Made by a program: the position numbers and the translations under genes
Shown here: one piece after another, positions 41,150-49,860 of the stretch
Position numbering within the stretch: position 1 is the stretch's first letter
How the letters are laid out: each line of letters opens with the position of its first letter
NCBI GenBank assembly: GCA_949287305.1
Contig: CASEFX010000019.1
Coordinates: 1 to 64,000, forward strand
Source: an uncultured Sutterella sp.
GTDB lineage: Bacteria > Pseudomonadota > Gammaproteobacteria > Burkholderiales > Burkholderiaceae_F
Length of the DNA stretch: 64,000 bases
Direction of reading: 5' to 3'
The notes under the pieces: model-generated
Told to the model about the DNA's origin: nothing
What the model saw: the letters and a program-made list of their open reading frames with translations, nothing else
Databases searched by the model: none

Positions 41150-42103
41150 TCAGCTCATGGGAACGCCTTCGGGCGTGACGTGGTTCTTCATCACGCGCAC
41201 GCTCTTTTTCGGGGGCGTCCCGAAGAGCTTCTTGTAGTCGCGCGAGAATTGCGTCGCGCTCGCGTAGCCCACGGCGTAGGCCGCCTGCGAGGCGTCGAAG
41301 TTTTTCACGAGCATGAGGCGTTGCGCTTCGTGGAGCTTCAGGCGCTTGTGGTACTGCAGGGGCGAGAGGCTCGTCACCGCCTTGAAGTGACGGTGGAAGG
41401 TCGAGGGCGCCATGTGGGCGCGGTCGGCCATCTCCTCGATCGACACGCTCGCCGTGACGTTCGCCTTGATCCAGTCGATCGTCTGGCCGATGCGGTTGCT
41501 CTGCGAATCCTGCGTGAAGGCCGCGGCAAGGGCCGGCCCCTGCGGACCGAGGAGCGCGCGGAAGTGAATTTCACGAAGGAGCATCGGCGCCATCACTTCA
41601 ATTTCGTCCGGACGGTCGAGGAGCCGCAGGAGACGCAGAAAGACTTCGAGGAGCTCCGGATCGGAGCGCTCAAGCCCGATCGCCTGCATATTCGTGCAAC
41701 GCGACCCCAGACGCACGCGGGGAATCAACTCGCGAAGCACCTCTTCGTCGAGCGCAATCGACACCGCGATGAAGGGGTGTTCCTTCGTCGCCCCCACCAC
41801 CTGCCACATCGCGGGCATGTCCATGAGGGTGTAGAGCATGTCGCCCGCACCGTACTCATAGACGCGGTTTCCGACGATGGAGCGCTTGCGCCCCGAGAGC
41901 ATCACGCCGAGCGAGCGGCGGTAGACGCAGCGCTCCGACGCGTTTCGTTCGTCGCGAACCGAAATGTCGAGGCCGGGGACCGCGGTCGAGAACTGACCGA
42001 CCCGTCCCTGGGCGATTTTCATCACCCGTTCGATGAGCGCGTCGTCGAGTTTCTTCACCCGAGCGGCGCGTTCGGCAACCGATTCTTCCGAAAAGTGTCC
42101 CAT
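41150..42103 (-). CDS. AraC-family transcriptional regulator
   Basis: 317 residues. The N-terminal AraC_N-type ligand domain (about 25-190) includes RSLGVMLSGRKRSIVGNRVYEYG and YTLMDMPAMWQV. The C-terminal double helix-turn-helix (about 215-310) has VSIEEMADRAHMAPSTFHRHFKAVTSLSPLQYHKRLKLHEA, cited in part as MAPSTFHRHFKAVT, and VGYASATQFSRDYKKLFG. Relatives near metabolic or reductase genes respond to aromatic or aldehyde compounds. GAGGAG precedes ATG 42103. The inverted repeat at 42196-42228 in its upstream region may be its own operator. Candidate targets are the cupin gene and the divergent permease gene. Confidence 0.93.
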   Translation of the reverse strand: MGHFSEESVAERAARVKKLDDALIERVMKIAQGRVGQFSTAVPGLDISVRDERNASERCVYRRSLGVMLSGRKRSIVGNRVYEYGAGDMLYTLMDMPAMWQVVGATKEHPFIAVSIALDEEVLRELIPRVRLGSRCTNMQAIGLERSDPELLEVFLRLLRLLDRPDEIEVMAPMLLREIHFRALLGPQGPALAAAFTQDSQSNRIGQTIDWIKANVTASVSIEEMADRAHMAPSTFHRHFKAVTSLSPLQYHKRLKLHEAQRLMLVKNFDASQAAYAVGYASATQFSRDYKKLFGTPPKKSVRVMKNHVTPEGVPMS

Positions 42104-42195
42104 TTCGTCTCTCCTCAAAGCGTTTCCCGTAATCCTGAATTCGAAACGAGTGAAAGAGTTCGGTCTTCTCCGCCTTCTCTTTCCACCATCCCATT

Positions 42196-42228
42196 ATCGG
42201 GCAAGATCGTCAAGCATTCTTGCCCGAT
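42196..42228. promoter_or_regulatory. Inverted-repeat operator between araC-type and azgA-type genes
   Basis: ATCGGGCAAGA (42196-42206) and TCTTGCCCGAT (42218-42228) are perfect 11-bp arms separated by 11 bp, so the arm centres are 22 bp apart. A partial third copy (CTGCCC) follows. It lies in the divergent promoter region of the regulator and the permease. Confidence 0.65.
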
Positions 42229-42281
42229 CCTGCCCCCAAAGAGATATTTTTCTCGTTTCCACGGCCTTTCCGCTTATCTTT

Positions 42282-42309
42282 CGGGAAAGACAAAGTTTCC
42301 CGCTACAAT
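42282..42309 (+). promoter_or_regulatory. Promoter of the purine permease gene with an upstream inverted repeat
   Basis: GCTACAAT (-10 TACAAT at 42304-42309) lies 37 bases before the start codon. CGGGAAA (42282-42288) and TTTCCCG (42296-42302) form an inverted repeat ending one base before the -10, where a regulator could block the promoter. Confidence 0.5.
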
Positions 42310-42346
42310 GCGTTTTTTTTCCTAATCCTCTTCCCGCACACCCGAA

Positions 42347-43678
42347 ATGTCCAACCCCAGCACCGCGAAGACCTCCGGTCTTCTCGAACGTCTTTTTCGC
42401 CTGAGAGAAAACGGAACGTCCGTCCGTCAGGAATTCTTCGGCGGCCTCACGTCCTTCATGGCGTGCTGCTACCTCATCTTCGTGATCCCGACCATGCTCG
42501 CCGACGCCGGCATGGACCGCGTCGCCGTGACGGGCGCCGTCATTCTGACGACGATCGTCGTGACGCTCATCATGGGCCTCTGGGCGAACTACCCGGTGGT
42601 CGTGGCCCCGGGCCTAGGCATCACGGCCTTCTTCGCCTACTACGTCTGCGGCCCCGCGGGCTTCACCTGGCAGGCGGGCCTCGGCGCCGTTCTCATCTCC
42701 GGCATCGTCTTCTTCCTCCTCACCGTCACGCGCATCCGGCAGTGGATCGTAGACTCGGTGCCCAAGGACCTCAAGTACGCGATCGTCGTGGGGATCGGCA
42801 CCTTCATCGCCTTCATCGGCTTCAAAAACTGCGGCATCGTCGTCTCGAACGAAGCGACCTCGGTCGCGCTCGGCGACCTGACCGATCCCAAGGTGCTCCT
42901 TGCGCTCTTCGGCTTCTTCCTCACCGCGATCCTCAACGTCCTCGGCATTCGGACGGCCATGATCATCGGCATTCTCGCGACGACGGCGCTCGGGATCGTC
43001 ACGGGTCACGCCTCTCTGCCCGAAGGCTCCTGGTTCTCGACGGGATTCCCCGACATCTCGGCCACCTTCTTCCAGCTCGATCTCTCGGGGGCACTCAGCC
43101 ACGGGCTCTTCACCATCATCTTCACCCTCACGATGGTGGACCTCTTCGACAACATGGGCGTTTTGATCGGCGTCGCCCGCAAGGCGGGCCTCATGAAGGA
43201 CGACGGCTCGATCCGCAATCTCGACCGCGCCTTCATTTCCGACTCGATCGGCACGATGCTCTCGTCGGTTTTCGGCACGACGACCGCCACGAGCTACCTC
43301 GAAAGCGCCGCGGGCGCCGTCGCGGGTGCGCGCACGGGGCTCTCGAGCGTCTTCGCCGCGGCTCTCTTCGCCCTCGCGCTCTTCTTCATCCCGCTCATCG
43401 CGATCGTCCCGGGCTACGCCACGGCGCCGATCCTCATCCTCGTGGGCGCCTTCATGATGCAGGAATGCGTGCACATCCGCTTTGACCGTCTCGAAATCGC
43501 GATTCCGGCCTTCCTCACGATCGTCGGCATGCCGCTCACCTACAACATCGCGACGGGCTTCGGTTTCGGCTTCGTCTCCTACACGATCATCGCCGTGCTC
43601 ACGGGCCGCGCCCGCGAAGTGCATCCCGTCATGTACATCGTTTCGATCGCCTTTGCGATCAACTTTGCTCTGCGCTGA
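42347..43678 (+). CDS. AzgA/PbuG-type purine permease (NCS2 family)
   Basis: 443 residues with about 12-14 membrane segments. AzgA-group signatures are EFFGGLTSFMACCYLIFVIP, VVVAPGLGITAFFAYYV, FDNMGVLIGVARKAGL and SSVFGTTTATSYLESAAGAVAGARTGL, cited in part (the NCS2 substrate site). These carriers import hypoxanthine, guanine or adenine with protons. Strong context: single gene, own promoter and terminator. No purine riboswitch is evident in the 37-base leader. The exact base transported is not determinable here. Confidence 0.93.
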   Translation: MSNPSTAKTSGLLERLFRLRENGTSVRQEFFGGLTSFMACCYLIFVIPTMLADAGMDRVAVTGAVILTTIVVTLIMGLWANYPVVVAPGLGITAFFAYYVCGPAGFTWQAGLGAVLISGIVFFLLTVTRIRQWIVDSVPKDLKYAIVVGIGTFIAFIGFKNCGIVVSNEATSVALGDLTDPKVLLALFGFFLTAILNVLGIRTAMIIGILATTALGIVTGHASLPEGSWFSTGFPDISATFFQLDLSGALSHGLFTIIFTLTMVDLFDNMGVLIGVARKAGLMKDDGSIRNLDRAFISDSIGTMLSSVFGTTTATSYLESAAGAVAGARTGLSSVFAAALFALALFFIPLIAIVPGYATAPILILVGAFMMQECVHIRFDRLEIAIPAFLTIVGMPLTYNIATGFGFGFVSYTIIAVLTGRAREVHPVMYIVSIAFAINFALR

Positions 43679-43703
43679 TACTTCGAAATTTTCACTGCGC
43701 GAG

Positions 43704-43736
43704 AGGCCGCCGAGTTTCATACCCAGCGGCCTTTTC
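43704..43736 (+). terminator. Terminator of the purine permease gene
   Basis: AGGCCGC (43704-43710) pairs with GCGGCCT (43726-43732), followed by TTTT. Confidence 0.75.
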
Positions 43737-43859
43737 CGTGTTCCGAAGGGCGTTCGTTTGCCGCAACGGTGAAGTGATCCCGCGGTCTGCAACGGCACGG
43801 ATCGCCAAAGACAACCCGAAACCCCTGCACGGCCCTTTTCTTCGCAATCGGATTGCGCA

Positions 43860-43890
43860 CCGATCGTTTTCCTTAGGGGAATCCGATCGG
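43860..43890 (-). other. Inverted repeat, probable original 3' hairpin of the flavoprotein gene
   Basis: CCGATCG (43860-43866) and CGATCGG (43884-43890) with an inner TTCC/GGAA pair. It lacks a T-run on either strand. If the IS is removed it falls about 13 bases after the stop of the module 3 flavoprotein, where a transcript-ending hairpin is expected. Confidence 0.4.
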
Positions 43891-43961
43891 CTGTGAGAAC
43901 GATTACCCAAAGCGCCGTAAAGCCCCGTCTCTTCAGGGCGGGGATATAAGGCGCCTCGGCG

Positions 43962-44369
43962 TCATTTCTCGGGCGTGTTCTGTTGGCGGATGTATTCCTT
44001 GATCTTCGCCAACGGAGCTCTCCCGCAACTGGCGGCGAAGTAAGACGGCGACCATAGTTGTCCCTTGTAGTACGCCTTCTCCAGTTCGGGGAATCGCTTT
44101 CTGAGCATTCGACTCGTCACGCCCTTGAGGCTGTTCACGAGCGACGAGACCGCAACCTTCGGCGGATAGCTCACCAAAAGGTGAACGTGATCCTTTTCTC
44201 CGTCCAATTCCCGCAGTTCGGCGCCGAAGTCCCAGCAAACCTTTCCCGCCACCTCTCGCATCGCATCCAGGTGCTGCGCCGTGAAGACGGATTTTCGGTA
44301 TTTTGTCACGAAGACCAAATGCACATTAATTTCGAATACGCAGTGTCTTCCAGTTCGAATGCTTTCCAT
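43962..44369 (-). CDS. tnpA: IS200/IS605 Y1 transposase TnpA
   Basis: 135 residues, the full length of Y1 HUH transposases. The HUH motif is HVHLLV (H61, H63) and the catalytic tyrosine is Y126 in KIKEYIRQQ. It cuts single-stranded DNA at TTAC and TCAA, guided by the subterminal hairpins, and joins ends through 5'-phosphotyrosine. The reading frame is intact, so the element may be active. It is divergent from tnpB with a 32-bp gap. Confidence 0.96.
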   Translation of the reverse strand: MESIRTGRHCVFEINVHLVFVTKYRKSVFTAQHLDAMREVAGKVCWDFGAELRELDGEKDHVHLLVSYPPKVAVSSLVNSLKGVTSRMLRKRFPELEKAYYKGQLWSPSYFAASCGRAPLAKIKEYIRQQNTPEK

Positions 44370-44386
44370 AATTTCATAAGACCAAG

Positions 44387-44395
44387 TGCTATAAT
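44387..44395 (+). promoter_or_regulatory. Extended -10 promoter of tnpB
   Basis: TGCTATAAT, a perfect extended -10, ends only 6 bases before the tnpB ATG (44402). Transcription would begin at or next to the A of ATG, so the mRNA should be leaderless or nearly so. Confidence 0.7.
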
Positions 44396-44401
44396 GTTCC
44401 T

Positions 44402-45697
44402 ATGATCCTACGAAAAGCCTATCAATTCAAGCTCAGGCCCGACGGGGCCGCCCGCCGCAAACTCTCCCGGTTCTGCGGCTGTGCGCGTTTCGTCTACAAC
44501 AAGGCTCTGGCTTGGAACCGTGATCAGCGCTCGTCGGATCCGAACTTCAAGATCTCGTATGCGAAGCTATGCGAACAGCTTCCGGAATGGAAAACCGCAG
44601 AGGAAACGAAGTGGCTCGCAGAGTGCGACAGTCAGGTTTTGCAACAGAGTCTCAAGGATCTGATGCGTGCCTTCACGAACTTCTTCGAAGGACTCACTGA
44701 TTTTCCGAAGTTTCACAAGAAGTTTCGCAACGAAGATTCCATCCGCTATCCGCAACGCTTCAAAATCGACGAAGCCCGCCGACAGATCTTTCTCCCGTGC
44801 ATCGGTTGGGTGAAGTACCGCCGCAGTCGCTTCATCGAAGGAAAGCCCAAGAACGTCAACGTCAGCCGCAAGGCGGACGGCTGGTATGTTTCCGTCCAGA
44901 CGGAGCAGGAAGTACCCGAACCGGTTCACCCGAAGGCGGGCGACGAGGCCGGCATCGACATGGGCGTCGTGCGTCTCTACACCTGCTCGGACGGCACGTT
45001 CGAACAGGGAGCCCGTTGTCTGCGGGACAAGTTGGAGAAGCTGGCCAAGCAGCAGCGGCGACTCAAGCGGATGGTCAAGTTTTCCAAGAATTGGATCAAG
45101 CAGCAGCAACGCATTGCCCGTCTCCACAAAACCGTGGCCGATAGTCGTCGTGATCTGCTTCGGAAAGCCGCGAACAGGCTCTGCCAAAACCACGCCGTGC
45201 TCTTTCGCGAGGATCTGAAGATCAAGAACATGACGGCATCGGCCAAGGGTACGGTGGAAGAACCGGGTAAGAACGTGAAGCAGAAGAGCGGCCTCAACCG
45301 GTCGATTTTGGATCAGGGCTGGGGGATGTTCTTTTCCCTCCTGAACGTCAAGATGACGGAACTCGGCGGGCTGGTATTTGCGGTACCTCCGCAGAACACC
45401 AGTCGGACGTGTCCCGTCTGCGGGTGCGTATCGAAGGAGAACCGCAGGACGCAGGCGAAGTTCCGATGCACGTCCTGTGGGTACGAGGGCAATGCCGACG
45501 CCATTGCTGCGATCAACATTCTCGGGCGCGGGCAGCGCCTCAGAGCCTGTGGGGAGCTCGTTCCGGTGAACGCAGCTCAAGTGAGTCGACCTTCTCGCAA
45601 GAGAAGCGTCGTCCAGCAGCAGGAACCCGTCGAAGTGACCGTTGACGGCCCCGCCGTCAACGGCTCAGTAGGGAATCACCGTCCTTCAGGGCGGTGA
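44402..45697 (+). CDS. tnpB: RNA-guided nuclease TnpB
   Basis: 431 residues. RuvC-like catalytic residues are D186 (GIDMGVVRLY), E270 (LFREDLKIKNM) and D366 (GNADAIAAINI). The zinc finger has C337-C340 (CPVC) and C356-C359 (CTSC). The N-terminal helix-turn-helix starts RKAYQFKLRPDG. TnpB uses an omega-RNA made from the element's right end to cut DNA next to the target motif, and so keeps or restores the element. All catalytic residues are present. The C-terminal 50 residues (SRKRSVVQQQEPVEVTV) overlap the presumed omega-RNA coding region. Translation lacks a ribosome site. Confidence 0.95.
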   Translation: MILRKAYQFKLRPDGAARRKLSRFCGCARFVYNKALAWNRDQRSSDPNFKISYAKLCEQLPEWKTAEETKWLAECDSQVLQQSLKDLMRAFTNFFEGLTDFPKFHKKFRNEDSIRYPQRFKIDEARRQIFLPCIGWVKYRRSRFIEGKPKNVNVSRKADGWYVSVQTEQEVPEPVHPKAGDEAGIDMGVVRLYTCSDGTFEQGARCLRDKLEKLAKQQRRLKRMVKFSKNWIKQQQRIARLHKTVADSRRDLLRKAANRLCQNHAVLFREDLKIKNMTASAKGTVEEPGKNVKQKSGLNRSILDQGWGMFFSLLNVKMTELGGLVFAVPPQNTSRTCPVCGCVSKENRRTQAKFRCTSCGYEGNADAIAAINILGRGQRLRACGELVPVNAAQVSRPSRKRSVVQQQEPVEVTVDGPAVNGSVGNHRPSGR

Positions 45698-45706
45698 GGA
45701 TGTCAA
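45560..45706 (+). ncRNA. Probable omega-RNA (reRNA) scaffold of TnpB
   Basis: In IS200/IS605 elements the guide RNA scaffold covers the 3' end of tnpB up to the right terminus and the guide is the flanking DNA. By analogy the scaffold is about 45560-45706, ending in the right-end hairpin and TCAA, with the guide starting at 45707 (TTGGCGTTCTTCACGGCG). The 5' boundary is a guess; no processing site can be read. Confidence 0.45.
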
Positions 45707-47499
45707 TTGGCGTTCTTCACGGCGCTTTCACCGGCGACATAGCCCGAAACGATGGCCCAGGTGTTCATGAGCGTCGTCATCGAGTCGGCGCCGTTCGCAC
45801 CGCCCACGACGCAGCCGGCACCGTAGAGATTGCCGATGGGCTTGCCTTCCTTCGTGAGGATCTGCATGTCGGCGTTGGCGCGCAGACCGCCGAGCGTCGT
45901 CTGATAACGGGCCTTCTGTTCGACGATGTGGTAGGGACCGTCGCCCAGGGCAACGAGCGTCTTGCGGCCGAAGGCCTTGTCTTCACCCGCGGCCACGGCG
46001 GCGTTCCAATCCTTCACGGTCTGCACGAGACCCTTCGGATCGATGCCCATTTCCTTGGCGCAGACGTCGAGTTCACCCGTGCAGATGACCGGACGGCCGT
46101 TGTTGCGAAGCGACTTCCAAGCTTCGAAGGTCGAGGCGTCGGGAACCGTGTGGTCGTCCACCGCCTTCTTGACGTAGGCTTCCCAAGCCTTCTGGTCCAT
46201 CACGAGGTACATCAGATGGTTCTTCTGGGCGAGCGTGGCCTGCGTGAGTTCGCCGAGCGACTTGTTTTCATTCACGCAGCGCTTGCCGTCGACGTTCACG
46301 AAGATTGCGCTGCCGCGCACGGCGAAGGTCGAGGAACCCGTCGTGTCCATTGAGCGGCCGGGCTGCACTTCGACGCCGTTCGGATAGGTCTTCACGTAGT
46401 CAAGGTTGATCGTGCCCGCGCCGATGGCGGTACCCATCTTGAAGCCGTCGCCCGTTTCGGTCGGGATGCCGTAGAAGAGAACGTCCTTCATGCGTTCCGG
46501 AAGCATCGACTTGACGGCGCCGTAGCCGCCCGAGGCGAGAACGAAGGACTTGGCGTCGAATTCGTAGGGCTGGCCCTTGAGGCCCGTGGCCTTCACGCCC
46601 GTGACGTTGCCCTCCTTGTCGGTGATGAAGTCGGTCGCGCGCATGTCGGTCATGAGAACGCCGCCGTGCTTCTTAAAGACTTCAAGCATGGTCTTCTGCC
46701 AACCGACCGAGTTGCCCTTGGCGGAAATCTGACGGTGGGCGCTGTGGTCTGGGAACTGCACCCAGGCGGCGCCGTAGGTAACCTTCAGGTCGTCGATGAG
46801 CCAGTCGCCGACTTCACCCGTGCGTTCGGAAACCATCTTGGCGAGGACCGGGTCGTTGGCGTTCTTGCCGACGCGCAGCATGTCCTTGTAGAGGAGTTCG
46901 GGCGAGTCCTTCGTTTCCTTCATGACTTCGCGCTGATAACGCGTGCCCGTGGCGGCGAGACCGCCGTGGTTGAGGGCCGAAACGCCGCCCGCGGCGGGAC
47001 GCTTTTCGATGAGGATCACCTTCTTGCCGGATTCCGCGGCCTTGACGGCCGCCGTGATGCCGCCGTTGCCCGCGCCGATCACGAGAATGTCGGTCGTGAC
47101 TTCCTTGACGGGCTGATTCGCCGCGGCGTTGGCGTCGGGTTTCTTCATGTAGGAGGCGGTGTCGACGCCCGCGGAGGTGAGCGCGGCGAGAACGGCCGCC
47201 TTGATGGCGTCGGACGTGAGCGTGGCGCCTCCGACGACGTCGACCGCCGCGGACTGCTCAGCCGCGATGGCGGCGGGAATGCGTTCGATCGCGGGATCGG
47301 CGATGCCCGTCGATTCCTTGTGCGAAACCACCTTCACGGCCGTGATCTTGCCGTCGGCAAGCGTCACTTCCACCTTGACGGGGCCGTTGCGGCCCTGGGC
47401 TTCACCCGTGTAGGTGCCGCTCGCGGCGGCGAAGGCGCCCGTAGCGAGCGCGGCGAGGACGGCGCCCGTGAGCGCGGTCTTGGCAAAGGTCTTAATCAT
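45703..47499 (-). CDS. Exported FMN/FAD flavoprotein reductase (UrdA/fumarate-reductase type), module 3
   Basis: 598 residues. Sec signal [24 protein letters not shown]. The FMN_bind domain (about 28-112) has the flavinylation motif DVVGGATLT, with T95 the residue that ApbE would link to FMN. The FAD_binding_2 domain (about 135-598) begins [20 protein letters not shown] and ends [21 protein letters not shown]. This is the UrdA-like layout, in which covalent FMN replaces the heme domain. Such enzymes reduce urocanate, fumarate, cinnamates or similar acids. GGGAG precedes ATG 47499. The last codon and stop (AAT TGA) are made by the IS end; before insertion they read AAG TAA. No apbE gene is in the window. 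Confidence 0.92.
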   Translation of the reverse strand: MIKTFAKTALTGAVLAALATGAFAAASGTYTGEAQGRNGPVKVEVTLADGKITAVKVVSHKESTGIADPAIERIPAAIAAEQSAAVDVVGGATLTSDAIKAAVLAALTSAGVDTASYMKKPDANAAANQPVKEVTTDILVIGAGNGGITAAVKAAESGKKVILIEKRPAAGGVSALNHGGLAATGTRYQREVMKETKDSPELLYKDMLRVGKNANDPVLAKMVSERTGEVGDWLIDDLKVTYGAAWVQFPDHSAHRQISAKGNSVGWQKTMLEVFKKHGGVLMTDMRATDFITDKEGNVTGVKATGLKGQPYEFDAKSFVLASGGYGAVKSMLPERMKDVLFYGIPTETGDGFKMGTAIGAGTINLDYVKTYPNGVEVQPGRSMDTTGSSTFAVRGSAIFVNVDGKRCVNENKSLGELTQATLAQKNHLMYLVMDQKAWEAYVKKAVDDHTVPDASTFEAWKSLRNNGRPVICTGELDVCAKEMGIDPKGLVQTVKDWNAAVAAGEDKAFGRKTLVALGDGPYHIVEQKARYQTTLGGLRANADMQILTKEGKPIGNLYGAGCVVGGANGADSMTTLMNTWAIVSGYVAGESAVKNAN

Positions 47500-47603
47500 G
47501 AGTTTTCTCCCTTGGTCGAATGGGTTTTCGGGAAGGACGGGGGCGCACGCCCTCTCCTTACACCGAACGCAGACCATTGTGCCGACGCAAGGGAGAAAAG
47601 TCT

Positions 47604-47619
47604 CTATACGTCGGTATAG
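47604..47619. promoter_or_regulatory. Inverted repeat upstream of the module 3 FMN/FAD reductase
   Basis: CTATAC-GTCG-GTATAG is a perfect inverted repeat 105 bp upstream of the reductase start and overlapping the stop codon of the preceding gene. Read on the minus strand it contains TATACCGAC, which also occurs in the module 1 operator (8340-8348). Confidence 0.5.
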
Positions 47620-49154
47620 GTCGTAAGACCCATGATCGATTCGGCCGCGGCGTGCCCGAAGACGAAGGCGTCGGTGAGGCCGCAGCCGCCGAGTTGGTTT
47701 TCTCCGTGGAGTCCCCCGGTCGCCTCTCCGGCCGCCCAAAGCCCCGGAATCACCTGTCCCTCCTTGTCGAGCGCGCGACCGACCGCGTCCACCGCAATCC
47801 CGCCCGAGGTGGCGTGAACGGTCATGGCGGCCGGAGCAAGCCAGAAAGGAGGCTTCACGATCGGGCGCACATTTTCGAGTTTCTTTCCGAATTCGTCCCG
47901 TCCCGCCCGGATGCCCGCCGCGTAGCGCTCGAGCGTATCGCGCAACACCGCGGGCGAAAAGCCGACCTGCCTTGCCAGGCCTTCGATCGAGTCGTCCGTC
48001 CAGGCATCGCCCGTCTCGACGGCGAGCACGGCCTCACGCTGAATGAGGCGGTTGTAGCTGCGAAAGCCCTCGTCGTCGACGAGAACGTAGGCAACGCCGC
48101 CGGGAAGCGAAAGCACCTTGTCGCGAAGCGTGTCGCGCCGCCCGTCCTCCGCCGCGAAGCGCCGTCCCTCGCCGTCGAGCAGGATGAAGCGCTTCACGTC
48201 GTTGTGAAAGCGAACGCGCCGCGTCCCGCCCACGGGACAGCCCGGCTGACACTGAACGATTCCCATGTCGACGAGTTTCGCCCCCGCCTTCTCGGCGGCG
48301 AGAATCATCTCGCCCGTGGCCGAGGGAACGTTGTCGTGCGTGAGTCCTTTGCATTGGGGCGCGTAGCGCGCGATCATCTCGGGATTCGCCGAGAAACCTC
48401 CCGTCGCCACGACGATGCCGAGGCGCCCCGTAAAATGCGCGGTCGTCCCGTCGGGGAGTTCGGCCGTGACGCCCGTGATGCGGGGAACGCCCTGCGTCGT
48501 CATGCTCGATTCGAGCGCCGTCGCCCGGGTGTTTCTGAGGATGCGCACGCCCAACTGTCCCGCCCGTGCGCCGAGCTGTCGGACGTAGCCTTCGCCGTTG
48601 GGCATCACGGGTTTGTAGTTGCGGGGAAAGAGCGAGCCGGAAATTTCGAAGACGTCGCGCGAAAAGGCAACGCCGAGACTCTCGAGCCAGCGCATCACCG
48701 GACGCGCCTCCACCGCCATTCTCATCAAGCGACCAGTATCGGCCGAAGGCCCGGCGTTTGCGAGCAGAAGTCCGTAGAAATTCTCCACGCTGTCGCGAAT
48801 CCCGAGCGGTGCCTGCCGCTCCGGATCGACCGCGGCGTAGTAACCGCTCGCAATCAGAGTGTTGCCGCCCACGGCCGCGGTTTTCTCGAGCACGATGACG
48901 CTTGCCCCCAACTCCGCCGCACGTGCGGCCGCGGCCAGGCCCGCACCGCCCCCGCCCACTACGATCACGTCAGCAGACCGTTCGGAAGGAAGGTTGAGTG
49001 CCGGCCGGCTTTCGTCAAAGAGAACCTCTTCGCCCGCCGCGGCCTCAAAAGGGCCGCGGGCGGTCTGCCGTTCGCAACCCGCCGCCAATCCGGCCGCGGC
49101 GAGAAGAGAGGTCTTGAAAAGCGCGCGGCGCGTATACCACCCGTTTCGCCTCAT
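47604..49154 (-). CDS. Tat-exported FAD flavoprotein with a lipobox, module 3
   Basis: 516 residues. The leader [21 protein letters not shown] combines a Tat motif (TRRALFK) with a lipobox (LAAGC, C27), so it is probably a membrane-anchored lipoprotein. The FAD fold begins [20 protein letters not shown] and closes [23 protein letters not shown]. It is the paralogue of the module 1 flavoprotein at 4155-5618. There is no heme or FMN domain, so an external donor is required. Its ATG overlaps the regulator stop (TGATG). Its role could be the reductase or, like some regulatory flavoproteins, part of sensing; sequence does not decide. Confidence 0.87.
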   Translation of the reverse strand: MRRNGWYTRRALFKTSLLAAAGLAAGCERQTARGPFEAAAGEEVLFDESRPALNLPSERSADVIVVGGGGAGLAAAARAAELGASVIVLEKTAAVGGNTLIASGYYAAVDPERQAPLGIRDSVENFYGLLLANAGPSADTGRLMRMAVEARPVMRWLESLGVAFSRDVFEISGSLFPRNYKPVMPNGEGYVRQLGARAGQLGVRILRNTRATALESSMTTQGVPRITGVTAELPDGTTAHFTGRLGIVVATGGFSANPEMIARYAPQCKGLTHDNVPSATGEMILAAEKAGAKLVDMGIVQCQPGCPVGGTRRVRFHNDVKRFILLDGEGRRFAAEDGRRDTLRDKVLSLPGGVAYVLVDDEGFRSYNRLIQREAVLAVETGDAWTDDSIEGLARQVGFSPAVLRDTLERYAAGIRAGRDEFGKKLENVRPIVKPPFWLAPAAMTVHATSGGIAVDAVGRALDKEGQVIPGLWAAGEATGGLHGENQLGGCGLTDAFVFGHAAAESIMGLTTYTDV

Positions 49155-49834
49155 CAGACCTCCTCGGGCGGCAGGAGCCTCGTTTCGACGGCTCTGCGGG
49201 TTTCTTCGCTCGCCGTCGTATCCAAAGGCACTTGCGCCTCTTCGAAAAGGCGGCGGATTTCCACCGCCGAATGGACGTCAAGTTTGGCGTAGATGTTCGA
49301 GCGATGAAGCTTCACGCCCTGCTCGGAAATGCCGAGCGCCTGCGCGATCGTTTTGTTGGCGGCGCCCGTCGTCGCTTCGACCGCGACTATGCGTTCGCGA
49401 GGCGTCAAGGACGAAATCCTTGCGCGCGCCGCGTCACGCACGCGCCGCCGTTCACGATCCTCGAGATTCCACGCGAAAAGCCGTCGGCAGGCTTCGGCAA
49501 GCTTCTCGGCCGTTACGGGCTTCGTGAGAAAGTCGGCCGCACCCTGCTTCACGGCCTGAATCGCCATTTCCACGTCGCCGTGACCGGAAAGGAACACAAC
49601 GGGTTGATCAAATCCCGCGGTCTTCATCCGCGTCTGGCATTCGAGTCCCGACATGCCGCCCATGCGGATGTCCATCACGACGCAGCCCGGCACGGACGGA
49701 TCGTCCCTTTGCAGAAATTCCTCCGCGCTTTCGTACCCCACAGCGGAAAGACCGAGCATCTGCAGGGCAAAGAGGAGCCCCTCGCGGAGAGTGGCGTCGT
49801 CATCGACGAGTCGTACGAGCAGTTCGACGTTCAT
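49154..49834 (-). CDS. FixJ/TtrR-type response regulator, module 3
   Basis: 226 residues. Receiver with D11-D13, phospho-acceptor D55 in CVVMDIRMGG and K105 in LTKPVT. The LuxR-type helix-turn-helix is about 145-195 (LTPRERIVAVEATTGAANKT, LGISEQGVKLHRSNI). It starts at ATG 49834; TTG 49843 in frame is a weaker alternative. The kinase ends 26 bp upstream and the flavoprotein start overlaps its stop. The extra 30-residue tail (PLDTTASEETRRAVETRLL) is absent from the module 1 regulator. The likely target is the repeat at 47604-47619. Confidence 0.92.
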   Translation of the reverse strand: MNVELLVRLVDDDATLREGLLFALQMLGLSAVGYESAEEFLQRDDPSVPGCVVMDIRMGGMSGLECQTRMKTAGFDQPVVFLSGHGDVEMAIQAVKQGAADFLTKPVTAEKLAEACRRLFAWNLEDRERRRVRDAARARISSLTPRERIVAVEATTGAANKTIAQALGISEQGVKLHRSNIYAKLDVHSAVEIRRLFEEAQVPLDTTASEETRRAVETRLLPPEEV

Positions 49835-49860
49835 GATCGGCAAAAAAATAGAAAAAACGG

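Larger units (their letters stand above)
43907..45706. mobile_element. Complete IS608-type IS200/IS605-family element
   Basis: 1800 bp with divergent tnpA (-) and tnpB (+). Left flank TTAC (43903-43906) is the target tetranucleotide; the right cleavage site TCAA is 45703-45706. Left subterminal hairpin CCCCG...CGGGG (43923-43943) is preceded directly by AAAG, and the right hairpin CACCGTCC-TTCA-GGGCGGTG (45677-45696) directly by GAAT. These are the same guide tetranucleotides that in IS608 pair with TTAC and TCAA. Removing the element restores an intact stop codon in the adjacent flavoprotein gene, which independently confirms both ends. Confidence 0.93.
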
